This document shows, piece by piece, positions 1-12,829 of a stretch of DNA of 64,000 nucleotides; positions within the stretch are counted from its first letter, which is position 1; every line of letters begins with the position of its first letter. The stretch spans positions 52,077,755-52,141,754 of the forward strand of contig NC_053048.1 of the NCBI RefSeq assembly GCF_003473485.1. Direction: 5' to 3'. The position numbers were made by a program, and so were the translations under genes. The DNA comes from Medicago truncatula (Eukaryota; Streptophyta; Magnoliopsida; Fabales; Fabaceae). The notes below the pieces were generated by a model. That model did not search any database, was not told the origin of the DNA, and worked only from the letters and a program-made list of their open reading frames with translations.

Positions 1-1398
1 CCAATTAATAGCGGCCGGTTCTCTAATTACTACCTCCGGTCCTTTTTATCAAAATAAAAGTGAATTTTTTTGTCCAAGATTGATCAAGTTTCAAATATGT
101 TTAAAGCTAAATTTCATCTGTGCCCTTGTTGATTATGAGAGAGAATATTAAAAGTAAGTAAGTTGATGGAATAAAAAGTAATTAATTTAAGGGTATTCAT
201 AGAATTTTTTTAAATGTAAAAGTGTATTAAATGAAGATGACTATTTTCAATGTATTTTCTTGATGTTGATGTTTTATGTCTTTTGTTTCTTGTATAAAGG
301 ATCAGAGGAAGTATAAGCAACCATAATTAACTACGTTAGGAGTATTTTACTTGTATTTTTAAAAAGTTTATGATTTTAAAAAATCTAATTTTTTAAACTT
401 TTTTATAGTCAAGTAGGCTAACAATTAAAAAGTTCACATAAATATATACCTTATCAAGCTTATGCGGATTTTTTTAAAAATGCCACATTTGTTAGCATGT
501 TTTTTTTTTGGTCAACCAGTTTAATAATAAATTCATCTTTTTTTTTTTTTTTTTAACTCGTTTGTCGTCCACATGGATCCCACAATATTTGAGGGATTAG
601 TCTTTGAAATTACGTGTAGAAGATATTGGTTTACACCAATAAAAATTCATCTCTTAAAAGAGAAAGTGTAGTATATTTGCTTGAACCCGACCCCTATATA
701 TAATACAATATTTTCTATCAACTGAGTTTTTTTTTTTTTTTTTTTTTTTATGGTGGTCGGAGTTTGTTCAACGTATTGAAATTTTTAAATAGTGTTAGAT
801 TGTGCACTTTGTTGATCAAAATAATTTCTAACATTAAAATAATTCAGGTGCGTTTGATTCTTAAAAAAATTGAAGTAGGAGAATTTAAGTTGTACTCTGT
901 TTGATTTGTAAATTGGTGACAACTAGAGTACCAATGAAAGAATGGTGGATAATTTACCTCAACATACACATTAGCCACATAAGCACATTTTTAAGTGGTA
1001 TCCATGAACTATCTTGACTCCATCAACAAATTGCTCATTTTCATTGGTTGGTGGGTAAATTACCCACCATTCTTCAAAGGTAATCTAGAAAAAACCTTAT
1101 AAATTTGTTTAATTGCTAAGAGATGTGACAAAAACTAAAATTATGTTATCATTAAACCACATGATTTTTTATCTTTCCGTTGTCTAAAATACCAAAATAA
1201 TTTTTTTTCCATCAAAGATCATATAAGATAAAAAATATTCAATACGTGAAGTTTATCATGTGTTGTTTTGCTGCTGTGAGTTTGGAAAATGACCGACCCT
1301 ACCGCAGGACTATTTTGCAATTTCGATAGATTTATTTATGTTGTTATGTAACGGGAAAATAACGGGGGAGTTGGCGGTTGTGTATTCTATAGTAGACG
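1..1398. other. AT-rich intergenic DNA upstream of the DUF952 gene
   Basis: No gene is seen. At about 33-60 there is half of a Stowaway-like terminus (CTACCTCCGGTCC) with no partner. Long T runs lie at 499-509, 537-554 and 727-749. An inverted-repeat pair at 940-1072 is listed separately. The last 100-150 bases before the ATG at 1399 are less AT-biased and probably hold the promoter and 5' leader of the next gene, but no TATA box could be fixed. Confidence 0.6.
940..1072. repeat. Foldback (MITE-like) inverted repeat
   Basis: The left arm, 940-958, starts GAATGGTGGATAATTTACC. The right arm, 1054-1072, is its reverse complement with one or two differences. About 95 bases lie between. The size and arrangement fit a miniature inverted-repeat element, but no target-site duplication could be settled, so the class is open. 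Confidence 0.5.
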
Positions 1399-2310
1399 AT
1401 GAGTGATTTTGTGTACAGAATCAGCACGGCGAAGGAATGGGAGGAATTGCAAAGAAATGGGTCCACTTTCGGTGGTGAACTTGACAAGTCTTCTTCTTTC
1501 ATCCATCTTAGCAAACTCGAACAGGTTAATTAATTTCTATGTTTTTCTAATATTTTGATTTTGATTTCATTTCACTGTTTTGCTCATGTTCATATAAGTC
1601 ACTTCATTCATTGGGATTCTGAATTCTATAATTATTTTATTATTGCAGGTTCGATCAACGTTGGATAATTTTTTCTTGAATTCTAAAGATGAACTCTACC
1701 TTCTTCAGATTGATGCTAAGAAGGTTTGCTCATACTTCACCTTCATTATGCTTTTTTTAATGTGTTCTTGATTTTATTTGTGAATAAATAATTAAAAAAA
1801 CATGCTTATTGGTAGTGATGAAGATTATTAGAAATGTATCATTCAACTAAAATCTGAAGGAAAATGAAACTCTGTTTCTATTCATAAAGTGACACTTAGT
1901 GTGTATTAAAATTTGATTTGTTCACATGAGAATACACTAGATTATACAGGACTTTGTAGGAAGATATAAATCTGATCTGATTACCATTGAAAATTTAGGT
2001 TTTCCCATTAAAACACTTTCATTAATAATTCATTCAATGAAATAAAATTAAATAAATAAGCATAGCACAGTTATTTTATTATTAGGCTACTCTATTGTCT
2101 TGCTAATAGTAAAGTAATATTTTCTCTTTTGCTGTGCTATTTCCTCAGCTTGGCGATGGTTTGGTGTATGAAATTGTGGACGGTTCAAATAGTTTCCCTC
2201 ATTTTTATGGGCCATCTCGAAGCTTTATCCCTCTCCCTCTAGATGTGGTCACAAAAGCGGAGGAGCTGTCTCTTTCAAATGGTCGGTTCAGTTGTAGTTT
2301 GCTTGATTAA
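1399..2310 (+). CDS. DUF952 family protein
   Basis: Three exons, 1399-1524, 1649-1723 and 2149-2310 (126+75+162 nt), splice in frame into a 120-residue protein ending in TAA. Both introns are GT-AG and fall between codons. The product matches the small DUF952 family (Pfam PF06108): an N-terminal VYRI strand followed by a Trp-containing helix, the FIHLS block at about residues 35-39, a central strand reading LYLLQID, and the FPHFYGP block at about residues 82-88. Family length is 90-130 residues, so this copy looks complete. The biochemical role is unknown; some plant members are annotated as GST-domain-containing without good evidence. No targeting peptide is obvious, so a cytosolic location is inferred. 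The start is the first ATG at the beginning of the conserved domain. Confidence 0.88.
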
Positions 2311-4161
2311 GTAGTCTGTTGATTAGCTGTCTATCATTTTCTTGTTTTCTCATACTTTCTCATGATGTGTGTGTAAGGAGCATGGATGTTAGTTCTATGC
2401 AACTGTCTAACAGACAAACCTTGATCATCTTTTCTTAATGAAGGAGATAGAATGTTGAGTTATTGACATGCTACTGTTGGAGTTTTAAGTTTCTGGATAA
2501 CCAATGATTATATTATACTATTTTTACATATCTCAAATTCTCAATCAACATGTAAGTCTTGTTTATAATACCCTTTTCTACATCACAAATTTCATTGTTT
2601 GCAAAAATAAATATTTTGACCCCAAAACCACAGAATGTTTCGCACTTCAAATGACAGGGTGAAGAGTACTTGGGTACTGGGGTATCCTGCCACTGTAGTT
2701 GCTATCACTAGAGGATTCGTCCAGGGCATCTTATTTGTGAAATTGTTAGCAATTTGAATCAAGATTCCTTATTCACTCACTCTACAAGGGTGGCCTGTCC
2801 TGCAGACCTTGTGCAGATGCCAATGTTCAACATGTTCAGGAGAATGAAAAGGGGAAATCACCAGGTTCTGATCCTCTTTATTGGCCTTCCTAGCGAGCTT
2901 TCCTTATTAAATTGTTTCAAGCTACTTTTTCCAATCATTGTGAATTGTCTCCTTGGTTTGCTTGATTGGAAAAAACCCCATCACTGCAAAACAATAACAC
3001 AAGAAAGTGGTGTTAACCTTGAGAGTTGAGAGTTTTTTCTTCTTCTTTCCTTTTAGAGTTTTTGGACATAAAAGTAGGATGTTAAGAACGATGTTCAAGT
3101 ATTGCATCATCTTCACTAAGGATTAGTTGGTAGATATATAAAATTGAGATAATATAATTTAGCAAGGGACCAAATTGAAAATATTGATTTGTTAGGGACT
3201 TAAAATAGGTTTTCTTGCGATTAGAATAGATAATAATGTACTGATTATATATGTTTGTGTTATCCTTTTTTTTTGCAAAAATATGCAACTTATCACCAAA
3301 TTTATCTTTTTTGTTATCACTTTAGTTCTTCATATGGATGAAAAGTTGATATTTTGGATGTCTGAAAAGCTAATTTGGTGATTAAATTTTTAGAATATAA
3401 ATGTGGCGAGGATTTTGATTTTGAGAGATTAAACTGGTGATTATAGACAGAATTTTTTGAGACCAACTTGAAGATATACTTTTAGTGAAAAAAGCAAGAT
3501 TATACAATATACTACTCAAAAGTAGTTTATCGGTCATTGAACCATTATTCCTCAGCTGATGTTTACAAAACTATGGCGACAATACTATACAGTATACTTT
3601 GGCTATATCATTTTGGCTTGTTCAAAAAAAAAATGAGTTTAATATCTCTTCTTTTCTATGTGGACGTTTAATTTTGTCCGGCTTATTTTTCTATTTTATA
3701 TTTTTCATAATCTGCGTATTCCAGAAATCAAACCAATTAAGTTCACTTAAAAATCTAAATTGTGAATCCCAAATTTTAAAACAAATAGCATCTCTGATTT
3801 TTATTAATCATAATTTGTTCATTCTATCTTTTCATTCTTAAAAATTTGAACCTGGATTGGCTGTTATGGTTTCATCTCATGCTGTCGCAGCAATGTGAAT
3901 TGTGAAGCTTTGGATTCGCTCTCTTCACATCATAGTTGCTCATTTATTTTGTCCAAAAAACTGGGAAAAATGCAATTAGAGAAAGAGAGAGCTGACCACA
4001 ACTAATCTCAAATCCAAAAAAAAATCCAAGAAAGAGGCCAGCATGCCGTAGTAGCTTCTATGAGTTTTATAAGGAAAAAAATGTAAATCACTTTGAGTTG
4101 ATATTTTAAATAGTATCGCAAAACATTAGCCAGAAAGAGGGAGGAAAAGAAACTCTAGGCT

Positions 4162-4539
4162 TTGTTTGCGAGTTTAGAGGGAAGGGGATAACATTGAAAA
4201 AAATGAAGGAGCAAATGGAAGAAATAGAATACATTAGAAGGGAGGGGTTTTGGGATTCATTTTTCTTCATAAGACGGTATCCTCTAGTTCAGGGAACTAC
4301 AATATTGTATTGGAGGAGAGTTTTTTTTTTTTTTTTTTTTTAAAGTTTATATGAATTCTTCAAATTCAATCTATGTTGTTATAATGTTCTTAAAATTAAA
4401 AATATGTTAATCATAAATATTAATTTATCATTCTTTAAGAAATGCTCTTTAACAAAATTTGAAAGATTTCTTCATTTTCCGCTATATTTTCCACACCCCT
4501 AAACAGCAGCACCAATTCCTTCCTTCTCTAAACGAGACA
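4162..4539. repeat. Probable MITE with imperfect terminal inverted repeats
   Basis: The left end reads TGTTTGCGAGTTTAGAGGGA and the right end, reverse complemented, reads TGTCTCGTTTAGAGAAGG. The ends are similar but diverged, with about 340 bases of non-coding DNA between them, including a 22-base T run at 4321. The flanks do not show a clear target duplication, so the family is not assigned. Confidence 0.35.
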
Positions 4540-5095
4540 CTGCTATCAACCGCCTAGATGAATATAGTTTGGTTTTTAGGATTTCCGGATTTACACATTT
4601 TCTATTGAAAAACACATTGAGTCCCTGGTATTTATTGTAGGAAAAGAATTGTTTGGCTTGTGTAAAATCACATTGTCTTTGAGGATTTATTCACTTGGAG
4701 CAAATTTTTGTGATAACGATACCGATATTTCAGAAGGATTTATTCGCTTAGAGCAAAAAACCTTGATAAATTAACAGACATTTCAGGATCTGAACTAGGT
4801 AGCAGAACGGACAAGAGTTTATCACCAAGAGGGAGAAAAGGGGGAAAAAGATTCCATGTTGTAGTGAAATTTAACTGTTTGATCAAAATTAGACAACTCA
4901 TATATCAAATTCATATTTTAAATTTAATTTACATAGTCGGAACAGGAGCCGTCAAATCTTCATCTAATAGTTCAAATTGCTTGATATCGGCTAACACATG
5001 ATCTTCTAACTGAAGGAGATCCATATCCAGGGGGAGCGAGGGGTGATTGAGTCTTAAGAGGAAGAGAGAGGAGGTGGGGCCCCCAAAATATTGGT

Positions 5096-5256
5096 TTTGA
5101 TTCGGTTCGGTTCATATGTAAGAAAACGGTTAACCGAACCATAACTTTGGTTCAGTTCGGTTAGCTGCATACCTGAAACGGTTCGGTTCAGTTTTCCCGA
5201 ACCATTTCAAAATTTCGGTTCGGTTTGGTTTTTTAGGTTAACCGAACCATGCCCAC
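5096..5256. repeat. GGTTCGGTT/AACCGAACC motif cluster
   Basis: Many copies of GGTTCGGTT, or its complement AACCGAACC, occur within 160 bases in both orientations. Single-stranded DNA here could fold into several hairpins. Such clusters are common in plant foldback repeats. No coding potential was seen. Confidence 0.55.
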
Positions 5257-6069
5257 CCCTAACTGGGGTGTGGGATGAGTGAGGGAAGATAGTAGTGAGC
5301 ATATATTTACCATTATAAACCTATTTAATTATTAATATCAAATCTTTGAATGGTTTTAAACCAAATGATAACATAAACTTAAAAATGTCAAATCAATCAG
5401 GTTCAAAACTTAATTTTTTTGTTACTTGATTACTATTTAGTTGTTCCTTTTGTTCTTTTGTTGCAATTCACAAAGATCGATTCATTCTTCTGTGGAATTT
5501 AATTTAGATATATTCTTTGTAATTTGAAAAATAAAAAACTAGTTTATCTAGAAGCTAGTATTTTATTGATTACAGCAATAAAATAATAAAATACCTAACT
5601 TTTATGAGGCTTATATTTTGCAGCTTCCTCCATATGGTCATGTCAGTGATCAATTCCAACTGGATCTGCTTCATTATATTTCAATAGAATCTTAGGCAGT
5701 AATGATCCTTTATGTCATTTTAAAGTAAACACATTTCTTCACAAAGAAGCATGAACACTTCACATGGGGTCAAGAAGCAGATGCAGATCTTTGTGATGGC
5801 ATATTCTTAATTCTTAATATGTATAATACATTTGACCTTGAATAGGTCATAGGTAACCACATATATAGGAAGTCAACGAATGCCAGCACATAGGTAATAA
5901 TAGGATATGATATAGGGTCAATGTATTTGTCTGCAAGTACTATCACCATGCCTATCAAATGGATAACATTGTAGGGTATATAGCATAGGCATGAAAGTTA
6001 TTGGATCAAGTCTCAATCTCTTCGCTTTGAGGTTGAGGTTGAGGTTAGTATACGTCAAACAAATATCGA

Positions 6070-6214
6070 CAATGTCTTTGACGGTGTAGCCCAATGATAA
6101 GGGTTAGGAAACCGAAGGAGTTCTATGTAGCAAGTTCAGAGTTCGATCCCTGCGACAAACATTTCTCCCTCCCCTTAACTAATTAATCACTAACATTTGC
6201 CTATAAAAAAAGAA
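6070..6214 (+). repeat. tRNA-derived SINE-like repeat
   Basis: A Pol III A-box-like stretch (TAGCCCAATGATAAGGG, 6087-6103) is followed about 40 bases later by a good B box (GTTCGATCCC, 6141-6150) and then, at about 6201, an A-rich tail. This order and spacing is the signature of a tRNA-derived SINE. It cannot fold as a tRNA because the acceptor stem and anticodon arm are absent. Confidence 0.55.
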
Positions 6215-6858
6215 TATCAACAATTAATGTTAAAAGAAATTGTATTTGGTCAATACTCAATGACAAGTTCTGTTTTGATGAGTGATGAGTTCGTGCTACT
6301 TGTAGGCCAATGTTTTGTCTCTTGTTCTAAGTGGAGAATCATCACCATGAATGAGGCCAAAACCAATTGCATTGATTGTTCAAATCAATGCACTGGAAGG
6401 GAAAGGGGTTACTGTGAGTGTGAAGTGCCCTTATCGGCAATACCTTAGTTCAAGGAAGGAATATTGATTTTCTGCTTCTCAATGTGACTTCTCTTTTTCT
6501 TACATAATCATTTAAGTGGCCCCTTTCTTTTCTCTTTATTACTTGCAATTTAAGCCACAAATACGGTTGCTAAAGCATTCAAGGGCTAATTATTAATTAT
6601 CAGTAGCTTATTTACCACATGTTCTGGGGAGGAACTTGATTCATTTAATTTGGTTTAGAATTGTTAGCCAATCTAATCACTGATCATCAGAAAGTTGGAA
6701 AGGTAAATACAAATTCATTTATTTGAATATCCATTTGTTTACGTATTCTTAATTGACTTCTGCAGGTAACGTGATTATAAATTTCCTTGTGCAACTTAAA
6801 TTGTAGCCACAACATCAATGTTTTTGAGGTGTTCTTAATCATTAATGTGGCTGTTTTA

Positions 6859-6999
6859 GTGCTCGTTTGAAATCACGGTGGATACCTCACCCTCCATGCG
6901 TTTGGCTAATGCTCCATATTGGAGCTTATATATTTTCACGTTTTTCAAGCCTTGGGACGCGAGAATGTATATTCCACCGTCCAACCAAACATAGGCTTA
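6859..6999. mobile_element. hAT-like MITE, about 140 bp
   Basis: The left end (GCTCGTTTGAAATCACGGTGGA) and the reverse complement of the right end (GCCTATGTTTGGTTGGACGGTGGA) are recognisable terminal inverted repeats. The interior is short and non-coding. Flanks share TTAGT at both sides, which is suggestive but too short for a certain hAT 8-bp duplication. Confidence 0.45.
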
Positions 7000-9410
7000 G
7001 TAGAGTAATTTTCCATAATGGCAAGAATATTTTAATCGGAACCATAACTAGTGAGTAAAGAGCCACTTCTGTTGGTACTACTGAGTATGACTCATATTTG
7101 TTGATAAGTGGACAGTTTCGCTAGCAGAGCTAGCGAACCTGAACCTAATCTTGTACATTGGACTGTAGTAGTATTTAATAACAATTTGTAATATGCAATC
7201 ATAAACTTGAATAATCAAAAATCAAATCAATCATTTGTTGTTGGAGATGTAGATACAATTAGTCAACTCTCTAAACCATCGCTTATGTTCTTTGTGTGCG
7301 TTTTATTTATCTATTTACTTTAGAATGACATTTTGATGTTCTAATATTAGGAATAAACAATTTTGACTATCACTTTTTCACAAAAGAAAAAAGTGTTAAC
7401 GAAGACTCATTATCAAGATCAAGATATATTACATTTTCTGAGCTTATCTCTGGCAGTCTGTTTTCTAACTATACTATCAAGATTAAAAGTTATCAAAGGA
7501 TAAATAATACCCTGAATATAAAAGTGAGGCACATAAATTAAGAAAGGATAGTAGTACACCCCATCTACCAATCATTGTCTGCATACAATGAATAAGCATC
7601 CACATATAAGCCAACTATAAAAAAATATGGTGTGCACTAACCAACCTCTTGGCTGCAATTGGTCAAAGTTTTAACATGTTTATTAATAGTATGATTTTTT
7701 TAGACGCATGCTTTGTAATATTCACTCACCAGTAGTTTCCAAAAACCTACTCATGATCTCAGCTGTTACTACGAGTATTTGGGGACCTCCAAATAAATAA
7801 GTAGAATGTTCGAATAACATGAAGCAAGCCAGCCTGACAGTGCCACCCATGTATCCACCAACAAAGCCTTCAAACTTATTTGGTTACTTGTGTTTTTTTT
7901 TTTTTTTTGCGAATTTGTCTGAATTCTTGCCCTAAGATGTTTTTATTTTTAATATTGGCTCTCAATATAGTTCGTGTCGAGTCCCCCGACAGCCAAAGTT
8001 CGTACCACCTAGGTTGCACGTACCTAGCAATGTGTATTCTTGGATTTTAAGTCTGACACGACTTTACAAAATCGACTTGATACATAAAATATAGCAAGCG
8101 GCATGAACAATTTAGGATAAGCTCAAATTGCAATTTTAATTCAATCCTACAAAATGAGTTTGTAAAGTGAAAAGTGTTCATGTTTTATACGCTCTAATTG
8201 GACGATATCTCTGGTCAATATGAGAGTTGAGTGTTTTGTAATATTAATGTCAAAATAAATAGTGCAAGTTATCAATATATATAGTTGAAAATGACTTTTT
8301 GTTGAAAGTTGTTCTTTCTGATCAAGTTCTTAGCATTGTGGTCCAACAGTAGCAGAGTAAGACACTTCTAGATTAGAGCATTGATCCATAGATAATCAAT
8401 GCTTTCAAAATAATTACAAGAGCCATATGAAACATAAGTATGATTAAATGATGAATAAGCTTTTCCAATTCTAGACAGCGAAAAAGATTTGGAAAATTTG
8501 ATAAGAAAAAAAGATGTTGAAAAGGAGAAAAGCTAAAGAAAAAAGGGTCTTAGTAAACAGCAAATGTAGCCTAAAGGACCTACCACTTTGTCAATGCGTA
8601 TGAACTTAACACATTAAAAAGGACGTTATAGCCTTTATTAGCAGGTGTTTTTATTTCTTATTTGTCTTTCAAATCTTCAATCATGAGTAAGAATAATGTT
8701 TTGTGCTCGACAAAATCATTTTAAGCCTAGCAACATTTATAATGGACGAAAACTACTTTGAAGAGGAAGTTTTTGTGTACATATGAACCTTCCCCAAATA
8801 CTTTGTGTGTGAGAGATTGGAACAATAATGGCATGCGATTTGTTTTCTTTAATCATAGAGATGAGCTTCAAAGTGTATGAACTAGAAACAATTAGTATGC
8901 GCTTGCACTTTGTTATTGCTTTACTAAATGTTGTTCATTATTAGAGAAATTCATTATTGCTTCTATACATTATGTAGATTCGAAAACAAAGTGATCTTAA
9001 TTAACATTAAGTATAGAGAAAAGTGAGGATTGAGTTGTTGGAATGCACAACCAATATTATAGTACAAGAAATGAAATCCTGTCTTTAACTATAAATGTAA
9101 TGTAATTTGGCAATGTTTCAAACGTAACATAAATTTCTGTTGGGAACCTGAGCTAATGTTATTTACCTTAAATAGATGTCTTAGTTTGCCTAATTTACGT
9201 TTAAGGTCGGTCTTTCTTAGGGTTCTACTATTGATCAGGAGACTACCAAACATTTTTCTATTTTAGTTGGATAGCATATCGTAAATAAAGTAGAGTTTTG
9301 ATACACAAACTACTTTTTTTTTTTTTTTTTTTTATGGGAACCAAACTATCAAAATAGCGTACTCAATACAATATGACATATGATTTATTACAATAAGAAC
9401 TAGTATAAGA
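7000..9410. other. Gene-free AT-rich stretch
   Basis: No open frame with coding character on either strand. The segment at 8120-8240 resembles the dispersed legume repeat that pairs 'TACAAAATGAGTTTGTAAAGTGA' type sequence with a downstream 'TATGAGAG' block, much diverged. Poly-T runs occur at 7895-7909 and 9315-9334. Confidence 0.45.
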
Positions 9411-9830
9411 TAATGACGCCATGACCGATAAATGGGCCACATTGTTTGCTTGTATAACAAAATTTATCTTAAATTTGTTAAACTAGAAAGTGAAGATTTG
9501 CAATAATTTAAAATAGCTCTTAATTTCGAACCGGTACTAATTTTATTAGAGATGTCGTCGTTGTCTGCTTGCTTACAATCAAGTTCTATGGACACCTCTA
9601 CTGAACCTCGACTGCCAAGCCAAATTATTGTCTCTTTTAGACCACATGCTTCCGCATCTTGTGGATGTCCAATGCCTTTAAACAAGTTGTTTTTGCTCAT
9701 ATATACTCGCCATTATCTCCCCTTAGACACATTTTTATATCATAATTTGATCCTTGAAAATTGCCGCATCTACATTGTATTTAACTTGACAGGGGTTCTC
9801 CTTCTAACCACGTTGTTGTTACTATTCTAT
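9411..9830 (-). pseudogene. Broken RNase H domain of a retroelement-type protein
   Basis: Read on the minus strand in three frames, the segment gives in order: KYNVDAAIFKDQ (about 9745-9790), a block CLRGDNGEYI, a stop, then AKT (about 9690-9725), AEACGLKETIIWLG followed by VSIELDCKQ (about 9590-9670), and FVIQANNVAHLSVMAS (about 9411-9455). This is the block order of the plant retroelement RNase H (RVT_3) domain: first Asp strand, central Glu helix, Asp strand and C-terminal RxxNxxAH segment. At least two frameshifts and one in-frame stop show it is dead. The rest of the reverse transcriptase was not found nearby, so it is a fragment. Confidence 0.75.
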
Positions 9831-10871
9831 GATGCACCGGTACTCCTATCCGAGCATGAAACAAGTATCCATACATTGTTGCTTTGCACACCACATAGTC
9901 ATAGCAAACATATGTAAATTATAATGGGATAGCAACTTGAGTATACACTTACTACTTACTCACTCGTTTCATAATAAAAGTTAGATATAAAAGGAATACT
10001 CTCTGCGGTCTTTATTATAAGAAGAAAAACAAACAAACATCAAAACCAATACACTGATTAATTAGTATAATTTTTTGAATATTTTTATAAATATACTCTC
10101 ATAAAAAACTGTGAAGCATTAAATACATTCACGTAATAAAAAGATAAACATTCACCGCTAATCGCAAAATTAAAAGGCCAAGCTCGGCATATATTTTGTA
10201 AGCAATAAAAGAAACAGAACAATATTTTTATATTGGCAAGTAGCAAATTACTAGCCTAAAGCATCTGTCCAACAAAAATTGTCGTTAGTTACGGTGAATC
10301 AACACGATTGGCTATATGCATCTGCATGAGTCCATTCATAACATATAAATATACTTAGCAACACCACTATACTTCTATTAATTTACGAAAGACGTCTATG
10401 GACACATACCTTTCTTTACTATTGTACTATCATATTCATACTACGTACCATAAAGAATATTTAAATTATCCTCATTAAATTTTGCCTTTTCTTTTTCGAC
10501 GTACACATGTTACTATATGCATATTTTTTTCAAAATTCAAAGTATGCACCGCACTTTATTTTTTATATTCAATCTTTCTTTTTCTATGAAATATTCGGTC
10601 TAAACTTACAAGTATAAAAACATAAATTAACCAATAACTCACACACACACATTTCTGTAAGCACACATAAAATACCTATATTTATTTTATAAACTACAAT
10701 TTGTACAGTATTTTTTTCTCTTCAAGAGTTTAGAGGCAAGATTCAGACATATTTTTGTTTATTTTTAATTAATGTTTTAAGGATATTTGTACACGTACAA
10801 AAAATATCAATGAATTGTGTTACTTTTAATGTAAATATTTTCTTTTGAATGGGTATTTACCTTTCTTTTTA

Positions 10872-11199
10872 GGCTAAAATATGGTTTTAGTCCCTGCAAA
10901 TAAGCCTCGTTTTGGTTTTAATCCCTGTAAAAATAAAATTTTGTTTTTGGTCCCTGCAAAATTTTTTGTTTTTTAAATTAGTCCCTGTACCTTTTTTAAA
11001 AACAAAATATTTTGCAGGGACCAAAAACTACAAAATTGGTTCAGTTATAATGTGCCACGTATGCAAATCATCACAAAAGTGGGGTCAGAGACTATTTTCA
11101 AAAACAAAAATTTTTGCAGGGACCAAAAACAATTTTTTTTTTACAGGGACTAAAACCAAAACGAGGCATATTTGCAGGGACTAAAACTATATTTTAGCC
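10872..11199. mobile_element. Mutator-type MITE, 328 bp, with perfect 9-bp TSD
   Basis: Both ends begin with GGCTAAAATAT and stay inverted copies for about 100 bases. Both arms are rich in the phrase TAGTCCCTGCAAA and its complement. The 9 bases on the left (TTCTTTTTA, 10863-10871) are repeated exactly on the right (11200-11208). Long TIRs plus a 9-bp duplication identify Mutator-type transposition. The interior has no transposase, so it is non-autonomous. The open frame at 10912-11184 simply reads through the arms. Confidence 0.85.
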
Positions 11200-11208
11200 T
11201 TCTTTTTA

Positions 11209-12829
11209 TGATACTCTTTATTAATATTATCCTATTACACATATTTCTCTTTATGCAATAAATAGTTATGCATGATTATTTTACTACAAGAAATATTGAA
11301 ATTAGAGAGAAAAAAAATTCAAATATTTTAAAACAAATTTTCAAATAAATGGTTTGATATAAACCCAATTTTACTATATCAATCTTTTTAATAGCTTAAT
11401 GTATATTTTTACTTACTAACACCATGCTTTTTATTTCTTTTCTCCTTAATCAAAACAAATTAGTATTCAGATGTATTTTTTATTAAATAATATTATTATT
11501 TTGTGAAGTGCATTTTTTAAAAAATTATCATTATTATCTTATTGGAGCAGATATAAGAAGAAAGCAAGTGATTTAGTTCCATGTCCCCCTTGGACTTTTT
11601 CTTTTTTAAAATAACCCCCCTTCGACATGTTTTCTATCATGTCAAAAGTGCTTGCGATTCAACTAATGAACTTTATTTTTGTCATTTTCCAATTTTTCTC
11701 TATATGATTTTCCTTCATCAGCAAGTTGTGCTGTATTATTGAATTCAATGATTTCATCGTATGACCCCATTAGTTTTGTTTCTAACCAACCATGAAACGA
11801 AAACTAGGAGCTCTTGATAAGACAAATTATAAATGGTTATTTCACAACAACTTGTCAAACTTTTTCTTTTTAATGTATTTTTTGGTTTCTCATAATTTAT
11901 TTGCTAGAAGTTATTTTATTTGAGACATTATCAAACACTAAATTTAAATACCTCTATATGTTGCTAATTCCGCCCAACTTAACTTCCATTGTGTTTTTTT
12001 ATATATATAATTTTATTTTTAATAAAAATGTTGTCAAACTTTCGGAAGGCACGTGGGTAATATGTATAACATGTTTTTTATTATTTATTTTCTAAAAATA
12101 CTATTGACATTTTGAATAATATTGCACTTGGACAATTTTTAAAAACGTTTAATATTAAATCAATGTTCTTTTGTTTAGTAAAAATAAATTAAAATTGGGC
12201 TTTGGCCCTCTTCTTTTTCAAAAAAATATATATATATATACTTCTTTGACTAAATTGTGAGAATTAAGAAAATTGGTGTTGTTATTAATTTCAGAGTCAT
12301 GATGCTAACCGGTATCCCAGACACTTGTTAAGGAAACAAAAATATAAAAAAATTGAAATAGACATTTTTTAAACGTTTTTTTAAACACTAACCATTTTAC
12401 TCCCATTTTTTAAATTTTTGATGATTTGACTCCACAACTTTCAATACAATTATTACTATATTTGATTCTTTAATCAAGACATTAGTTAGCATTTTCTTTA
12501 ATTTTATTGATAATTTTGGTGTGTATAGAGTCTTTAGGTGGTTACGGGGGAACTTGAGTTACCCACAGATTTGGGTAGTGTTCTTAGATTGTTTCTAAGT
12601 CTAGGGAATGAGAGGAAGGTTAAGTTAGATCTTCTCTTGGTCTAACATAGTGTAGTGTTGGTCTAACAATATTTGAATACAAATGGGAGAATAAGATCAA
12701 GTTCACTTCATCTGAGAGATGAGAATAGGTTAGGCCGAGTTAGGATTTGTAAGGTTTAAGTTTGGGAAAATTGTTTTTCTGACAATGAAAACTTCCTATT
12801 GACACAAGTAAAATACTAAAATGCCCCCA
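11209..12829. other. Gene-free AT-rich stretch
   Basis: No gene or clear repeat boundary found. The open frame at 11901-12095 is very AT-rich and has no domain features. A short (TA)n run lies at about 12229-12240. Confidence 0.45.

Larger units (their letters stand above)
2311..6069. other. Intergenic region with old repeats
   Basis: No complete gene. The short open frames at 2754-3029 and 3599-3841 show no recognised domain or codon pattern. An exon-like stretch at about 5625-5696 follows a good acceptor (TTTTGCAG) and ends in a stop, but has no upstream partner exon. Repeat-like segments at 4162-4539 and 5096-5256 are listed separately. Confidence 0.5.

Noticed and set aside
2754..3029. 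Small open frame after the DUF952 gene
   Set aside because: No domain, no splice partner, random codon use.
9552..9917. Open frame of 121 codons on the plus strand
   Set aside because: It is the complement of the RNase H relic, which shows family motifs on the minus strand; the plus-strand translation has none.
10912..11184. Protein of 90 residues
   Set aside because: It reads through the inverted-repeat arms of a MITE; composition is explained by the repeat.
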